Source: Rufibacter latericius
GTDB taxonomy: Bacteria > Bacteroidota > Bacteroidia > Cytophagales > Hymenobacteraceae
Assembly (NCBI RefSeq): GCF_003721515.1
Contig: NZ_RJJD01000004.1
Coordinates: 359,918-423,917, forward strand
Length of the DNA stretch: 64,000 nucleotides
Direction: 5' to 3'
The stretch's first letter is position 1. Each line of letters opens with the position of its first letter. Below are positions 63,902 through 64,000 of the stretch, one piece after another. The notes below the pieces were generated by a model. That model had not been told where the DNA came from and did no database searches. It saw nothing but the letters and a program-made list of their open reading frames with translations. A program made the translations under genes and the position numbers.

Positions 63902-64000
63902 AAAGTACAGTGGCTAACATGAACTCTGTTAAAAGTCAATAAAATCAGGCGGAAAATCTTTTAAAATCCGGTTGGTAGGCAACACCCGAATGAATAATAG

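Overview
The window is a stretch of chromosome from a Bacteroidota bacterium, most likely of the Cytophagales/Hymenobacteraceae (Rufibacter- or Pontibacter-like). This placement is an inference from gene types: a SusC/SusD polysaccharide-utilisation locus with a SusR-type regulator, a type IX secretion (CHU_C) sorting domain, LytS/LytTR signalling, and many lipoproteins with Bacteroidota-style lipoboxes. No rRNA is present to confirm it.

Layout. (1) 1-3957, chromosome: the tail of a GH2 beta-galactosidase-like gene, a strong terminator, a class III cyclase/TPR sensor protein, and a secreted tandem lipocalin-like protein whose upstream region carries an exact 65-bp tandem duplication. (2) 4002-40708, a 36.7-kb genomic island inserted in tRNA-Asn(GTT). 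It is bounded by 95-bp direct repeats (92 identical) that contain the tRNA 3' half and its terminator. Just inside each repeat lies the same 23-bp doubled motif, probably an integrase arm site. (3) 40661-62384, chromosome again: intact tRNA-Asn, pheS, a LiaF-like/LytS/LytTR operon, a TetR-TolC-MFP-RND efflux operon, an acyl-carrier-like gene, ferritin, a thioredoxin-like ferredoxin, a giant CHU_C protein, a DinB/YfiT protein, a PhnD-type binding protein, an AraC regulator and an Fpg-type DNA glycosylase. (4) 62385-64000: AT-rich single-gene units separated by an attC-like palindrome, resembling cassettes.

The island is composite. Its left end has a GTG-started tyrosine integrase, the C-terminal wreck of a second and GC-rich integrase, an excisionase-like HTH gene and a RepA-like ATPase. 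The middle is a complete alpha-1,6-glucan (dextran/isomalto-oligosaccharide) locus read leftward: susR-like, susC, susD, susE-like, GH66 dextranase, an (alpha/alpha)6 hydrolase, GH31 and GH97. The right part has a GC-rich block (serine recombinase, PAS histidine kinase, small hypotheticals, a divergent XRE regulator pair with a clear palindromic operator). It ends in a type I restriction-modification operon hsdM-[AAA ATPase-TOPRIM-like]-hsdS-hsdR. The AT-rich ATPase/TOPRIM-like pair between hsdM and hsdS looks like an embedded defence module of the OLD/PARIS kind and is the best candidate here for a little-described system.

How the genes work together. On the island, the surface GH66 enzyme would cut dextran, SusD/SusE would bind the products, SusC would import them, and periplasmic GH31/GH97 glucosidases would release glucose under SusR control. 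The right half would protect the host or the element. Outside the island, the LiaF/LytS/LytTR and RND operons look like envelope-stress sensing and efflux. A family of palindromic intergenic repeats (TTTTCTGAAAA core flanked by GGCC and AAAAC arms) recurs at least eleven times, often where terminators would be, both inside and outside the island. No CRISPR array, rRNA, prophage structural genes or conjugation genes were seen.
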